Shown here one piece after another: positions 41,908 through 50,218 of a stretch of 64,000 bases of DNA. The stretch's first letter is position 1, and every line of letters starts with the position of its first letter. Origin of the DNA: Dyadobacter fanqingshengii (GTDB lineage Bacteria; Bacteroidota; Bacteroidia; Cytophagales; Spirosomataceae). The notes beneath the pieces were generated by a model. The model was not told where the DNA came from. It saw only the letters and a list, made by a program, of their open reading frames with translations, and did no database searches. Where the stretch lies: positions 2,542,001 through 2,606,000 of the forward strand of contig NZ_CP098806.1 in NCBI RefSeq assembly GCF_023822005.2, in the 5' to 3' direction. The position numbers and the translations under genes were made by a program.

Positions 41908-43602
41908 ATGAAAAAGAAATTCTCACTCATATTTGCCGTAGCCGGCTTGCTGTTCATGGCGCCTGGCTGCACCGATCTCGAAGAACAAGTGCTGGACGAA
42001 ACGCTTAAAGCTAATTTGTCTCCGGACGAAGCTGCGAATGGCCTTTTGGCGCCTGTTTACGCATTACTTCCGAATTTGTTTCAGCATACAACCTATTTTG
42101 CACTCAACGAAATCACGACGGATGAGGCCATTTTGCCCTACCGCGGCGGAACCGACTGGGGCGACAACGGGATTTATCTTGCGCTGCACCAGCACAACAC
42201 CACGGCAACAGATCCTAACGTGAACAATACGTGGGGGACATTGTCACAATCCATTTCCAGGTCTATCACGGCCATTAATGGGTTGAAAACCTCATCATCT
42301 GCAACAGCCGCTCTATACGCTGCAGAAGCACGCGGAATGAGAGCATATTATAACATGATCATGCTCGATATGTTCGGGGTCGTTTTCGTAAAAGACGATC
42401 CGAATGCCGCGTCTGTGATCATCAGAGGTGAAGAAGCATTAAAATACATCGAAAGCGAATTGCTTGCTATTGAGCCGATTGTACAATCCAAATCCGTTGT
42501 CGGTCCTGGTAGACTTAATCAGGTGGCGGTTTGGGGATTACTGGCGCGGTTGAATCTGAATGCGGCAGTTTACCGCAACGTGTATGCGCCGACATTCGAA
42601 TTCCGTGCTGAGGATATGGACAAAGTAATTCAGTATACGGACAAGATCATTGCTTCCGGACAGGCAAAATTGTCACCAGACTACTTTTCCATTTTCGGCA
42701 ATCAGAACCACTCGAACCAGGAGCTGATTTTCGCGGTAGACCAGCGCGCAGATTTGAACGGGCACAACCGTCTTGCGTACTTTTCGATTTCAGGTGATCA
42801 GTTCCCGCTTGCCGCATTCCCGGCCGCAAACGGAACCGACGGCCCCGGCATCACATCCGACTTTTACCAGTCGTGGGTGCAGGCTTACGGCGCTGTTGAC
42901 CCGAAGCGCGATCCGCGTTTTTATCAGGAAAACATGTCTGTTTATTCCAATGCAGCCGATACTTGTGTAAAAGACTCAGATTATAAGATCAATCGCGGGA
43001 TTTTGCGTGGTCAGCAATTCGGTGCACTGCGTGTGAATGGCGCATTTGTGAGATGCCCGGATGGAAGATTGAAAGTTGGGAAACTAAGTTATGTGACACG
43101 TAACAGAGCGGATCTGCCCGTTAGTTTCGGAGAGCTTGTTGACTTCACAACGGCCGGAAGTAATTACAACACAGGTTACCGGGTTGCCAAATACGAATTC
43201 GGCAGCGAATCCAACACCGGTCGTAATAAAGGAGATGCCGACATCGTAATTCTGCGCCTGGCAGACATTTACATGATGCGCGCCGAAGCCAAATTGCGCA
43301 AAAGCAACGACGCAGCCGGTGCATTGGCCGACGTAAACTTTGTAAGGGCTTCCAGAACAGCCACAACGCCTCCGCCCGCATTAACAGCCATGAATCTGGA
43401 TCTGCTATTCCGCGAAAGAGGTTTTGAGTTCTACTGGGAAATGCTTCGCCGCAGCGATATGATCCGTTTCGGCAAATACGAAGGCAAATGGACCGAAAAA
43501 TCCAACGCCGACGTAAAGAAAAGAATCTTCCCTATCCCACAAACAGCGATCGACGGCGCTTCGAATGTGCCGGGGTATTTGAAGCAGAATGATGGGTATT
43601 GA
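41908..43602 (+). CDS. SusD/RagB-family nutrient-binding outer-membrane lipoprotein
   Basis: A 564-residue lipoprotein, MKKKFSLIFAVAGLLFMAPG followed by Cys21. The SusD text is present: DEAANGLLAPVYALLPN, ARGMRAYYNMIMLDMFGVVF, IVILRLADIYMMRAEAKLRK, the TPR-like repeats and the C-terminal FRERGFEFYWEMLRRSDMIR FGKYE motif. SusD forms the lid of the SusC channel and binds the substrate outside the cell. It follows susC after ten bases and is followed by a terminator, so the pair forms its own transcript. The aromatic residues lining the site cannot be placed without a structure. Confidence 0.95.
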   Translation: MKKKFSLIFAVAGLLFMAPGCTDLEEQVLDETLKANLSPDEAANGLLAPVYALLPNLFQHTTYFALNEITTDEAILPYRGGTDWGDNGIYLALHQHNTTATDPNVNNTWGTLSQSISRSITAINGLKTSSSATAALYAAEARGMRAYYNMIMLDMFGVVFVKDDPNAASVIIRGEEALKYIESELLAIEPIVQSKSVVGPGRLNQVAVWGLLARLNLNAAVYRNVYAPTFEFRAEDMDKVIQYTDKIIASGQAKLSPDYFSIFGNQNHSNQELIFAVDQRADLNGHNRLAYFSISGDQFPLAAFPAANGTDGPGITSDFYQSWVQAYGAVDPKRDPRFYQENMSVYSNAADTCVKDSDYKINRGILRGQQFGALRVNGAFVRCPDGRLKVGKLSYVTRNRADLPVSFGELVDFTTAGSNYNTGYRVAKYEFGSESNTGRNKGDADIVILRLADIYMMRAEAKLRKSNDAAGALADVNFVRASRTATTPPPALTAMNLDLLFRERGFEFYWEMLRRSDMIRFGKYEGKWTEKSNADVKKRIFPIPQTAIDGASNVPGYLKQNDGY

Positions 43603-43617
43603 TTGGGTCTAAACTAA

Positions 43618-43755
43618 CTATTTATCAAACAACCCAGGGTTTACGCTCTGGGTTGATTTGTTTTTAAGTTCTTTTACCCGTTTATCAATAAGCCTCTTGC
43701 TAAGCTTCCGTGCTTGCGAAACTGTAAATGTTTTTTCGGGGTTCGCGTGGGTCAT
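43618..43755 (-). CDS. Possible 45-residue basic protein downstream of the HigA-like gene
   Basis: A short frame starting 23 bases after the HigA-like stop: MTHANPEKTFTVSQARKLSK, followed by a Lys/Arg-rich helix (RLIDKRVKELKNKS) and ending NPGLFDK. Composition is protein-like and the spacing fits the third gene of the toxin-antitoxin transcript. The 3' end overlaps the susD terminator hairpin in antisense. I do not recognise the family. It could be chance, since short frames without stop are not rare. Confidence 0.4.
   Translation of the reverse strand: MTHANPEKTFTVSQARKLSKRLIDKRVKELKNKSTQSVNPGLFDK
43630..43665 (+). terminator. Terminator after susD
   Basis: Stem AACCCAG (43631-43637) and CTGGGTT (43648-43654) with a ten-base loop and the tail GATTTGTTTTT. 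The same bases encode the C-terminal part of the small minus-strand frame at 43618-43755. Confidence 0.65.
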
Positions 43756-43778
43756 AATATTAAAGGATAAGTAACAAC

Positions 43779-44069
43779 CTAAAATTCAAGTTCGATCTTC
43801 ACCTTTCCTCCTAACCCTTTCTCGACAATATCATAGAGTGTTTTAAGCGTCAGATTGCTCCCATCATTTTCAACTCTTGAAATGTATTCTCTTTTCTTGT
43901 TAATGATTTCTCCGAGCTGCGCTTGCGTAAGGGCTTTGTCTTCCCTGGCTTTCCTAAGCAGTAATCCGATTTTGAAGCTTTCGCAATCCCTATCCAGCTG
44001 ATCCCGCCATTCGGTGCCAACTTTACCGTAAACTTCGTCTTTAATTTCATCCCATGTCGTGATGTCCAT
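43779..44069 (-). CDS. HigA-like antitoxin (XRE helix-turn-helix)
   Basis: A 96-residue protein. The DNA-binding domain spans about residues 33-88: LLLRKAREDKALTQAQLGEI, then INKKREYISRVENDGSNLTL and KTLYDIVEKGLGGKVKIELEF. This is the XRE/HigA pattern, in which the short N-terminal part (MDITTWDEIKDEVYGKVGTE) wraps the toxin. It overlaps the toxin gene upstream by 23 bases (44047-44069). Toxin-first order is typical of higBA rather than relBE. Confidence 0.88.
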   Translation of the reverse strand: MDITTWDEIKDEVYGKVGTEWRDQLDRDCESFKIGLLLRKAREDKALTQAQLGEIINKKREYISRVENDGSNLTLKTLYDIVEKGLGGKVKIELEF

Positions 44070-44415
44070 TTTTGCTATATTTAGTGTGATAGTACTCCTT
44101 CATTAATCTTAGCGCTTTGTCAACTTCCGTTTTAGGCGTCTGCTGCGTTTTCTTTTGGAACCCATTTAGGAGAATCACAAGGTTGTTATTATCGAAAAAA
44201 CAAAAAACTCGCCAGATGTCAGAACCTAACTGTATGCGAGCTTCATAAAGTCCTTTTGAACCTTCAATGTGCTTTATAAACTTCGCTGGAATACGCTCCA
44301 GCGTCTCAATTCCAAAAATTACCTTATAGATTTTTGCCTTTGTTTTAGGCGTTTGCTGGCTTATAAATTCTCTAAAATAATGCTTGTACTCGACAACCTT
44401 CCTAATCTTCGTCAT
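44047..44415 (-). CDS. HigB-like toxin (RelE superfamily, Gp49-like)
   Basis: A 122-residue protein. The start at 44415 gives MTKIRKVVEYKHYFREFISQ; a longer frame opens at 44448. The fold signature is KIYKVIFGIETLERIPAKFI, then KHIEGSKGLYEARIQLGSDI and WRVFCFFDNNNLVILLNGFQ, followed by KKTQQTPKTEVDKALRLMKE, which is the Gp49/HigB-like branch (the LNGFxKKTQKTP motif). Members degrade mRNA at the ribosome. The C-terminus overlaps the HigA-like antitoxin. The module sits between susD and the LacI gene of the inositol locus, on the same strand as the regulator and 92 bases after its stop, so it may be partly read through. Confidence 0.9.
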   Translation of the reverse strand: MTKIRKVVEYKHYFREFISQQTPKTKAKIYKVIFGIETLERIPAKFIKHIEGSKGLYEARIQLGSDIWRVFCFFDNNNLVILLNGFQKKTQQTPKTEVDKALRLMKEYYHTKYSKNGHHDMG

Positions 44416-44507
44416 GATAAAGGTAACTTTTAAGTTACTATGATGCAATATCGCACCCTCTTTTTAGACGTAAGACTTTTCTATCGGTCACAAATAATTT
44501 CACCAAG

Positions 44508-45539
44508 CTAAATCCTTAACGTACTCTCCCGGATAATCAGCTCCGAGGGCAGCACGGTGCTTTCGTGCTTGAAGTCTTCTGCACCATTTACCTGGTTCAG
44601 AAATAGCCGCGCGGCTTCCATTCCGATTTTGCGGCCTGGCCTGTTAACTGTGGTTAATGATGGGAAAGTGTAGGCGGAAATGGGCGAATTGTCAAACCCT
44701 ATCAAACCTACGTCCTGCGGAATGCGGAGGCCTTTCGCCTTCACAACCCGCATAGCGCCGATTGCAACCTGATCATTCACCCCGAAAATTGCATCCGGCG
44801 GTGTTTCCATTTCCAAAAGCCGCTTTGTAGGAACAATAGCGCTTTCCACGTTGAAGTTGGTGTTGATAATAAACTCTTCGCGAACTTCCATTTCATATTT
44901 TTTCAAACAATCCGCATAACCCTTGAAACGCTGCTCACTGACTGTCAAACCATTAGGTCCTTTCAAATGTGCAATGTGTTTGTAACCAATGTTGATCAGG
45001 TGCTCAACGGCTGCAAATGCCCCGTGGTAATCGTCAACCGTAGCGCGGCTGGTTTCAAAGTCTTCGTATTCACGGTCAATGAAGATGAGGGGTGTTTTTC
45101 GTTGGATTACGCTCTCCAAATGTTCGTAATATCCTGAGTTATAGGTTTCGTGAGAAACGGACAGGAAAATGCCTTCGGTCCTGTTCGAAAGCAATTTGGC
45201 CAAATACTCTTTTTCCAACGCGTAATTCTCGTTGGTAACACAAATATTGAGCGTATAACCAATCGGCTGCAATGCGGTGTGAAGTCCTTCAATGACAGCC
45301 GTTTCGTAGTAATTACTGATTGTAGGCACAACAACGCCAAGCGACGCAGTTTTTTTATTTAGTAAGCTGAGCGACACTTCATTTCGCTGATAACCGACTT
45401 CCCTGGCGTATTCCTGGATGTTTTTTCTAGTGTCTTCGTTGATTGCCGGATGGTCGTTCAGGGCGCGGGAAACGGTGGATGGGGAGCACCGGAAACGGCG
45501 GGCAATGTCTTTAATGGTTACGGGTCGGGAGGAATTCAT
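44508..45539 (-). CDS. LacI-family transcriptional regulator (likely inositol regulator)
   Basis: A 343-residue regulator. Residues about 7-53 are the helix-turn-helix and hinge: TIKDIARRFRCSPSTVSRAL followed by NDHPAINEDTRKNIQEYARE. The periplasmic-binding-protein-like core carries SLGVVVPTISNYYETAVIEG, RTEGIFLSVSHETYN, PLIFIDREYEDFE, DAIFGVNDQVAIGAM and VGLIGFDNSPISAYTFPSLT. It is divergent from iolB; the 127 bases between hold a copy of the palindrome CAAACGTTTG, centred about 42 bases before its own start codon. Two more copies precede susC. It is therefore the best candidate to control both the SusCD genes and the iol operon, with an inositol-pathway intermediate as ligand (inference). 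Confidence 0.92.
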   Translation of the reverse strand: MNSSRPVTIKDIARRFRCSPSTVSRALNDHPAINEDTRKNIQEYAREVGYQRNEVSLSLLNKKTASLGVVVPTISNYYETAVIEGLHTALQPIGYTLNICVTNENYALEKEYLAKLLSNRTEGIFLSVSHETYNSGYYEHLESVIQRKTPLIFIDREYEDFETSRATVDDYHGAFAAVEHLINIGYKHIAHLKGPNGLTVSEQRFKGYADCLKKYEMEVREEFIINTNFNVESAIVPTKRLLEMETPPDAIFGVNDQVAIGAMRVVKAKGLRIPQDVGLIGFDNSPISAYTFPSLTTVNRPGRKIGMEAARLFLNQVNGAEDFKHESTVLPSELIIRESTLRI

Positions 45540-45573
45540 TTGTATAATTATGGCAATTAAAACTTTGAAATTT

Positions 45574-45589
45574 TTTCAAACGTTTGCAT
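45574..45589 (+). promoter_or_regulatory. Operator 3 of the inositol regulon (between the LacI gene and iolB)
   Basis: TTTCAAACGTTTGCAT, identical over 16 bases to the two copies before susC, core CAAACGTTTG at 45577-45586. It lies 34 bases upstream of the LacI gene start and 77 bases upstream of iolB, so the regulator can control itself and the operon. Confidence 0.75.
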
Positions 45590-45641
45590 TCAATATAAAC
45601 ATATTTACATTTTGTGTTTAATTTATACAACACTATCATTG
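45583..45641 (+). promoter_or_regulatory. Candidate iolB promoter, two possible registers
   Basis: Bacteroidota promoters match TTTG and TAnnTTTG about 19-21 bases apart. Register A: TTTG at 45583-45586 inside the operator, N19, TACATTTT at 45606-45613. Register B: TTTG at 45611-45614, N19, TATCATTG at 45634-45641. Each has one mismatch in the -7 element. Register A would let a bound repressor cover the -33 element. Confidence 0.45.
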
Positions 45642-45666
45642 TGTACAAATGTAACGAATAACCACA

Positions 45667-46530
45667 ATGAGTGACCTGCTGATTAAACCTGCGCCTGACC
45701 AAAAGACCTATCATTCCCTCACAAGCGATCAGGCCGGCTGGACTTATCTGAACTTCGAGGCTAAAATACTGGATGTTAACGAACAAATTTCAGGAAACAC
45801 CGGTGAATACGAGTACTGCTTTGTTTTGCTGGGCGGAAATTTCAAAGTTGAAGCAGCCGGACAGACCTGGGAAACGAAGAATGGTCGCAAAAACGTGTTC
45901 AGCGGAATAGGCCATGCGATGTATTTGTCCCGGAATACAGATTATACATTAACTGCACAATCACCCGAAACAGACATTGCGATTTGCCGCGTCGCATCCG
46001 ACGAAGACCATCCGCCGCGTATGAAACGCCCGGAAGAGGCAGCCATTGAATATCGCGGGGGCGACAATGCAAACCGTCAGATTAACAGCCTTTTGGAACC
46101 TGGTTTTGATTGCCATAAAATTGTCTGCGTGGAAGTTTATACGCCTTCCGGAAATTGGAGTTCTTTTCCTGCGCATAAGCATGACGTGCGGACGGAAGAT
46201 GAAAACGGTAACCTGATTGAAGCGAATTTAGAGGAAATTTATTTTTACAAAATCGATAAACCGCAGGGATACGCCATTCAGCAGGTTTATACGGAGGATC
46301 GATCAATGGACGAGATCGTTCGCGTGCATCACAACGAAGCCGTGCTTGTTCCGAAAGGTTACCATCCCGTCGTCGCCGGACATGGCTACAATGTTTATTA
46401 TCTCAATTTCCTGGCCGGAAGCGACCAGTCCTTAGCCAACACCTCAGACCCCGATCACGACTGGATTTACGGAACCTGGAAAGGCTCTGATCCAAGATTA
46501 CCCATTGTCACCGCAGAAATGAATGGATAA
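45667..46530 (+). CDS. iolB: 5-deoxy-glucuronate isomerase IolB
   Basis: A 287-residue cupin that converts 5-deoxy-D-glucuronate into 2-deoxy-5-keto-D-gluconate. Conserved text: EYEYCFVLLGGNFKVEAAGQ, GIGHAMYLSRNTDYTL, SSFPAHKHDVRTEDENGNLI, EEIYFYKIDKPQGYAIQQVY, VLVPKGYHPVVAGHGYNVYY LNFLAG. The His residues of FPAHKHD and YHPVVAGHGY and the Glu of LEEIYFYKI are the metal ligands of the KduI/IolB fold. It is the first gene of the operon, directly downstream of the LacI-type operator. Confidence 0.95.
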   Translation: MSDLLIKPAPDQKTYHSLTSDQAGWTYLNFEAKILDVNEQISGNTGEYEYCFVLLGGNFKVEAAGQTWETKNGRKNVFSGIGHAMYLSRNTDYTLTAQSPETDIAICRVASDEDHPPRMKRPEEAAIEYRGGDNANRQINSLLEPGFDCHKIVCVEVYTPSGNWSSFPAHKHDVRTEDENGNLIEANLEEIYFYKIDKPQGYAIQQVYTEDRSMDEIVRVHHNEAVLVPKGYHPVVAGHGYNVYYLNFLAGSDQSLANTSDPDHDWIYGTWKGSDPRLPIVTAEMNG

Positions 46531-46572
46531 TCGGCTTTCGGCCGACTGCCGAAAAAATTACAAATCTCCGCA

Positions 46573-47580
46573 ATGAAAAAATACGACTTACTGACCCTTG
46601 GCCGCTCGTCTATCGACTTGTATTCGGCCAATGTGGGCAGCCCATTTGAAAAAATCGAGGCATTCAATGCTTTTGTGGGCGGCTGTCCGCTCAATATCGC
46701 CACAGGAGCCCGCAGGCTGGGACTGGAAACGGCTATCCTGACAGGCATAGGCAATGATCAGGTGGGGAATTTTATCAAGCATTTCCTCGATCAGGAAGGC
46801 ATTGTCACGGATTGGGTTCCTACCATTGAAGGCACCCGAAGTTCGGCCGTGGTGCTGGGCATTGAGCCGCCGGATCGTTTTCCCCTCGTTTACTATCGCG
46901 AAAACTGCGCCGATATCAACCTCAACATTGATCACGTTGACGCCATTCCGTTTGCAGATTTTAAAGCCGCAGCATTCTCAGGAACAGCTTTCAGCAAAGA
47001 TCCAAGCCGCACTGCCATGTTCTATGCATTGGAATTGGCTAAAAAAAACAATGTTACACGCTTGCTGGATATTGATTTCCGTGCAGATCAATGGTTTGAT
47101 CCAAGGGCATTTGGTGTCACAATCCGCGCCGCGTTGGGCAGCTTCAACATTGTGGTTGGGACGGAAGAAGAAATCCTGGCAACATTCCTTACTAATAAGG
47201 AGCAATTGCTTATTAAGCACCAGCAAATTTCAGCTCCCGAGATCCGTGGTAACATTGAAAACGCCATTCAGGAAATCATGCTTTCCGGTGTGGAAACGTT
47301 GGTCGTAAAGCGTGGAAAGGATGGGGCTTCCATTTTTCAGCATGGAAAAGAGGAGATTAAGGTGCCTGGTTTCCCGGTCGAAGTGCTCAATGTGTTAGGC
47401 GCAGGTGATGCGTTTTGCGCAGGATTTTCTTTCGGGCTGCTGAGCGGCTGGGATTTGTACCAAAGTGTAAGGATGGGTAACGCTTGCGGGGCAATCATTG
47501 TCACAAGAGAGGGCTGCGCCAATTTTATGCCTACCAGAACTGAGGTTGATGCATTTGTTGCTGGCTACGGTGGGCTGTAA
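46573..47580 (+). CDS. iolC: 5-dehydro-2-deoxygluconokinase IolC
   Basis: A 335-residue PfkB-type kinase that phosphorylates 2-deoxy-5-keto-gluconate. The N-terminal LTLGRSSIDLYSANVGSPFE and AFVGGCPLNIATGARRLGLE carry the substrate-binding Gly-Gly. The ATP and catalytic motif is VLGAGDAFCAGFSFGLL, with the catalytic Asp of GAGD. VGTEEEILATF is the usual middle motif of IolC/KdgK relatives. It lies 42 bases after iolB and 42 before iolA, within one transcript. Length and motifs fit the B. subtilis IolC family, though here the kinase domain is not fused to an aldolase-like part. Confidence 0.94.
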   Translation: MKKYDLLTLGRSSIDLYSANVGSPFEKIEAFNAFVGGCPLNIATGARRLGLETAILTGIGNDQVGNFIKHFLDQEGIVTDWVPTIEGTRSSAVVLGIEPPDRFPLVYYRENCADINLNIDHVDAIPFADFKAAAFSGTAFSKDPSRTAMFYALELAKKNNVTRLLDIDFRADQWFDPRAFGVTIRAALGSFNIVVGTEEEILATFLTNKEQLLIKHQQISAPEIRGNIENAIQEIMLSGVETLVVKRGKDGASIFQHGKEEIKVPGFPVEVLNVLGAGDAFCAGFSFGLLSGWDLYQSVRMGNACGAIIVTREGCANFMPTRTEVDAFVAGYGGL

Positions 47581-47622
47581 CCACAGCGGCTTTAATCATT
47601 GAATTAATACTATTTATATAAA

Positions 47623-49089
47623 ATGGAAAAATTACAGAATTACATCAATGGACAGTGGGTGGACAGCCATTCGGATCATTTCGAAAATGTGCTGAACCCT
47701 GCTAACCAGGAAGTGCTTGCACAAGTGCCATATGGCAATGCAAAAGACGTAGAAGATGCTGCGCAAGCTGCTGCGAAGGGATTTCAGGAATGGAGAAGCA
47801 CGCCTGTTTCAAAGCGCGTTCAATACTTGTTTAAACTAAAAACATTACTGGAAGATAACACGGACGACATTGCAAGAACAATTGTGCTTGAATCCGGGAA
47901 GACATTCCTTGAAGCCAAAGCGGAAATGGTGCGTGCGATCGAGAATGTTGAAAATGCCTGCGGAATGCCCGCTATGATGCAGGGCGAGTTTTCGGAGGAC
48001 ATTGCCAAAGGCATTGACGAATACATGATCCGTCAGCCGCTGGGTGTTTGTGCGTGCATTGCGCCATTTAACTTTCCCGGAATGATCACATTCTGGTTCC
48101 TGCCTTATGCACTTGCTTGCGGGAACAGCTACATCATTAAGCCCTCTGAAAAAGTGCCTTTGACGATGACCAAAATCGTGGCACTGATGGAAAAGCTTGA
48201 CCTGCCAAAAGGTGTGTTGAACCTCGTGCAAGGAGCGCGCGAAGTGGTGGACGGAATTCTGGAACATCCTGCTATTAAAGGAATTAGCTTCGTAGGATCA
48301 TCCAATGTTGCCAAGTATGTGTATTCCAAAGGCGCAGCGAACGGAAAACGCGTCCAAGCGCAAGGAGGCGCGAAAAATCCGGTGATCGTATTGCCGGATG
48401 CAGACATTGAAATGACCTCTCAAATCGTCATCGACAGTGTTTACGGCTGCGCAGGACAGCGCTGCCTGGCTGCTTCGACCATTATTACAGTCGGTGAGCA
48501 TAAGGAAATCACTGAAAGTCTGGTAGAATCAGCCAAAAACAGAAAAACAGGTTTCGGACTCGATAGCGACGTGCAAATGGGCCCGGTAATTACGGCCGAC
48601 AGCAAATCAAGAGTCCAGACATTAATAGACAAAGGACTAAGCGAAGGTGGAAGATTGCTAGTCGACGGCCGCAATGCGAAAGTGGATGGTTATGAGCAAG
48701 GTAACTTTATCAATCCCACCATTATCGAGGACATCCCGCTGGATGGTGAGCTGGCTACCACGGAAATTTTTGGCCCCGTTTTGAGCCTCGTCCACATTAA
48801 CACCATCGACGAAGCGATCCGTTTTATCAATGCCGGCAGATACGGTAATATGGCCTGCATATTCACCAGCAGCGGCTCCAATGCCCGCAAATTCCGCCAC
48901 GAAGCAGAAGCCGGGAACATTGGAATCAACATCGGCGTAGCCGCTCCTGTGGCCCAATTCCCCTTCTCAGGCTGGAAAGAAAGCTTCTATGGCGACTTGC
49001 ACGGACAGGGCAAACACGCAGTAGAATTCTTCACCCAAACCAAAGTGGTGATCGAGCGCTGGCTCAAAGAATGGAACAGGAAATTCTGA
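47623..49089 (+). CDS. iolA: Methylmalonate-semialdehyde/malonate-semialdehyde dehydrogenase (CoA-acylating) IolA
   Basis: A 488-residue aldehyde dehydrogenase of the MMSDH branch, which turns malonate semialdehyde into acetyl-CoA with loss of CO2. Diagnostic text: [20 protein letters not shown] at the start, [60 protein letters not shown] and the catalytic Cys in [14 protein letters not shown]. The C-terminal region reads [29 protein letters not shown]. This is the last step of the inositol pathway (also valine breakdown), and the position within the operon supports the former. Confidence 0.94.
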   Translation: MEKLQNYINGQWVDSHSDHFENVLNPANQEVLAQVPYGNAKDVEDAAQAAAKGFQEWRSTPVSKRVQYLFKLKTLLEDNTDDIARTIVLESGKTFLEAKAEMVRAIENVENACGMPAMMQGEFSEDIAKGIDEYMIRQPLGVCACIAPFNFPGMITFWFLPYALACGNSYIIKPSEKVPLTMTKIVALMEKLDLPKGVLNLVQGAREVVDGILEHPAIKGISFVGSSNVAKYVYSKGAANGKRVQAQGGAKNPVIVLPDADIEMTSQIVIDSVYGCAGQRCLAASTIITVGEHKEITESLVESAKNRKTGFGLDSDVQMGPVITADSKSRVQTLIDKGLSEGGRLLVDGRNAKVDGYEQGNFINPTIIEDIPLDGELATTEIFGPVLSLVHINTIDEAIRFINAGRYGNMACIFTSSGSNARKFRHEAEAGNIGINIGVAAPVAQFPFSGWKESFYGDLHGQGKHAVEFFTQTKVVIERWLKEWNRKF

Positions 49090-49138
49090 TGGCAACTGCC
49101 AAACTAACACGATATCAACCTCTTAGCATAAACTTAAA

Positions 49139-50167
49139 ATGACTAGAAAATTAAAGACCGGGGTGATTGGCCTGGGTCGGATTGGGCAGATTCACCTGAG
49201 TAACCTGGTTCATCATATGCCGGACGCGGAAGTGCTTATTGCTTCTGACCTGTCGCCGGCTTCGCATGAATTTGCGCGCAATTTGGGTGTTGCAGAAGTT
49301 ACTACGGACGCTTACGACGTGATCAACCATCCTGATGTTGAAGCGGTTATCATTTGCTCCCCTACTCCATTTCACGTCCCTTACACGGTTGCGGCGGCGG
49401 AAAAAGGAAAGCATGTTTTTTGCGAAAAGCCCTTGGACGTGACATTGGAAGCCATTCAGGCTGCTGACAAGGCGGTTAGCGATAACAATGTGAAATTGAT
49501 GCTGGGTTTCAACCGTCGGTTCGATGCCAATTTCAGCAATGTTCGTAGTCTCGTAGAAGCCAACAAAATCGGCGATCCGCATATCCTGCGCATTACCAGC
49601 CGCGATCCCGCGCCTCCGCCCGTTGAATATCTGAAAACTTCCGGCGGCATTTTCCTCGACATGTCGATTCACGATTTTGATATGGCGCGTTACATTGTCG
49701 GCAGCGAGGTGAAAGAAGTTTTTGTAAAAGGCGATGCATTAATTCATCCCGAGATCAAGGAATTCGGGGATATAGACACGGCTGTTATCGTGCTAACCTT
49801 TGAAAATGGGGCGATTGGTGTGATTGACAACAGCAGAAAAGCGGTTTACGGTTACGATCAGCGACTTGAAATTTTTGGATCAAAAGGCATGGCCAAAGCC
49901 GAAAACAACACTTCCGACACGCTTGTGCATTTCGACAGCAATGGCGGACACATTTCTTTGCCACTGCATTTTTTCCTCGAAAGATACGAAACGGCCTACC
50001 GCGTTTGCCTTAAATCGTTCATTGATTGTGTGTTGCATGACAAGCCTTCACCCGTGGATGCGCACGACGGACTCATGGCCACTGCCATTGGAATCGCCGC
50101 CATGAAATCGCTCACAGAAGGCCGTAGCGTGAAAATGGAGGAGGTTTTGCAGTTTGCATCGGTTTAA
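49139..50167 (+). CDS. iolG: myo-Inositol 2-dehydrogenase IolG
   Basis: A 342-residue Gfo/Idh/MocA-family dehydrogenase. The NAD motif is VIGLGRIGQIHLSNLVHHMP, the conserved lysine is in FCEKPLDVT, and the substrate site holds DMSIHDFDMARYIVGSEV with the Asp/His pair of inositol dehydrogenases. It oxidises myo-inositol to 2-keto-myo-inositol (scyllo-inosose), the first step of the pathway. The neighbours iolD and iolE rule out most other roles of the family, though related enzymes also act on glucose or scyllo-inositol. It has 49 bases after iolA and 51 before the transporter. Confidence 0.92.
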   Translation: MTRKLKTGVIGLGRIGQIHLSNLVHHMPDAEVLIASDLSPASHEFARNLGVAEVTTDAYDVINHPDVEAVIICSPTPFHVPYTVAAAEKGKHVFCEKPLDVTLEAIQAADKAVSDNNVKLMLGFNRRFDANFSNVRSLVEANKIGDPHILRITSRDPAPPPVEYLKTSGGIFLDMSIHDFDMARYIVGSEVKEVFVKGDALIHPEIKEFGDIDTAVIVLTFENGAIGVIDNSRKAVYGYDQRLEIFGSKGMAKAENNTSDTLVHFDSNGGHISLPLHFFLERYETAYRVCLKSFIDCVLHDKPSPVDAHDGLMATAIGIAAMKSLTEGRSVKMEEVLQFASV

Positions 50168-50218
50168 GTTACTTCGTAGAGAAATCTGAACGCCAAATTT
50201 ACCTAACCCTTTACCCGA

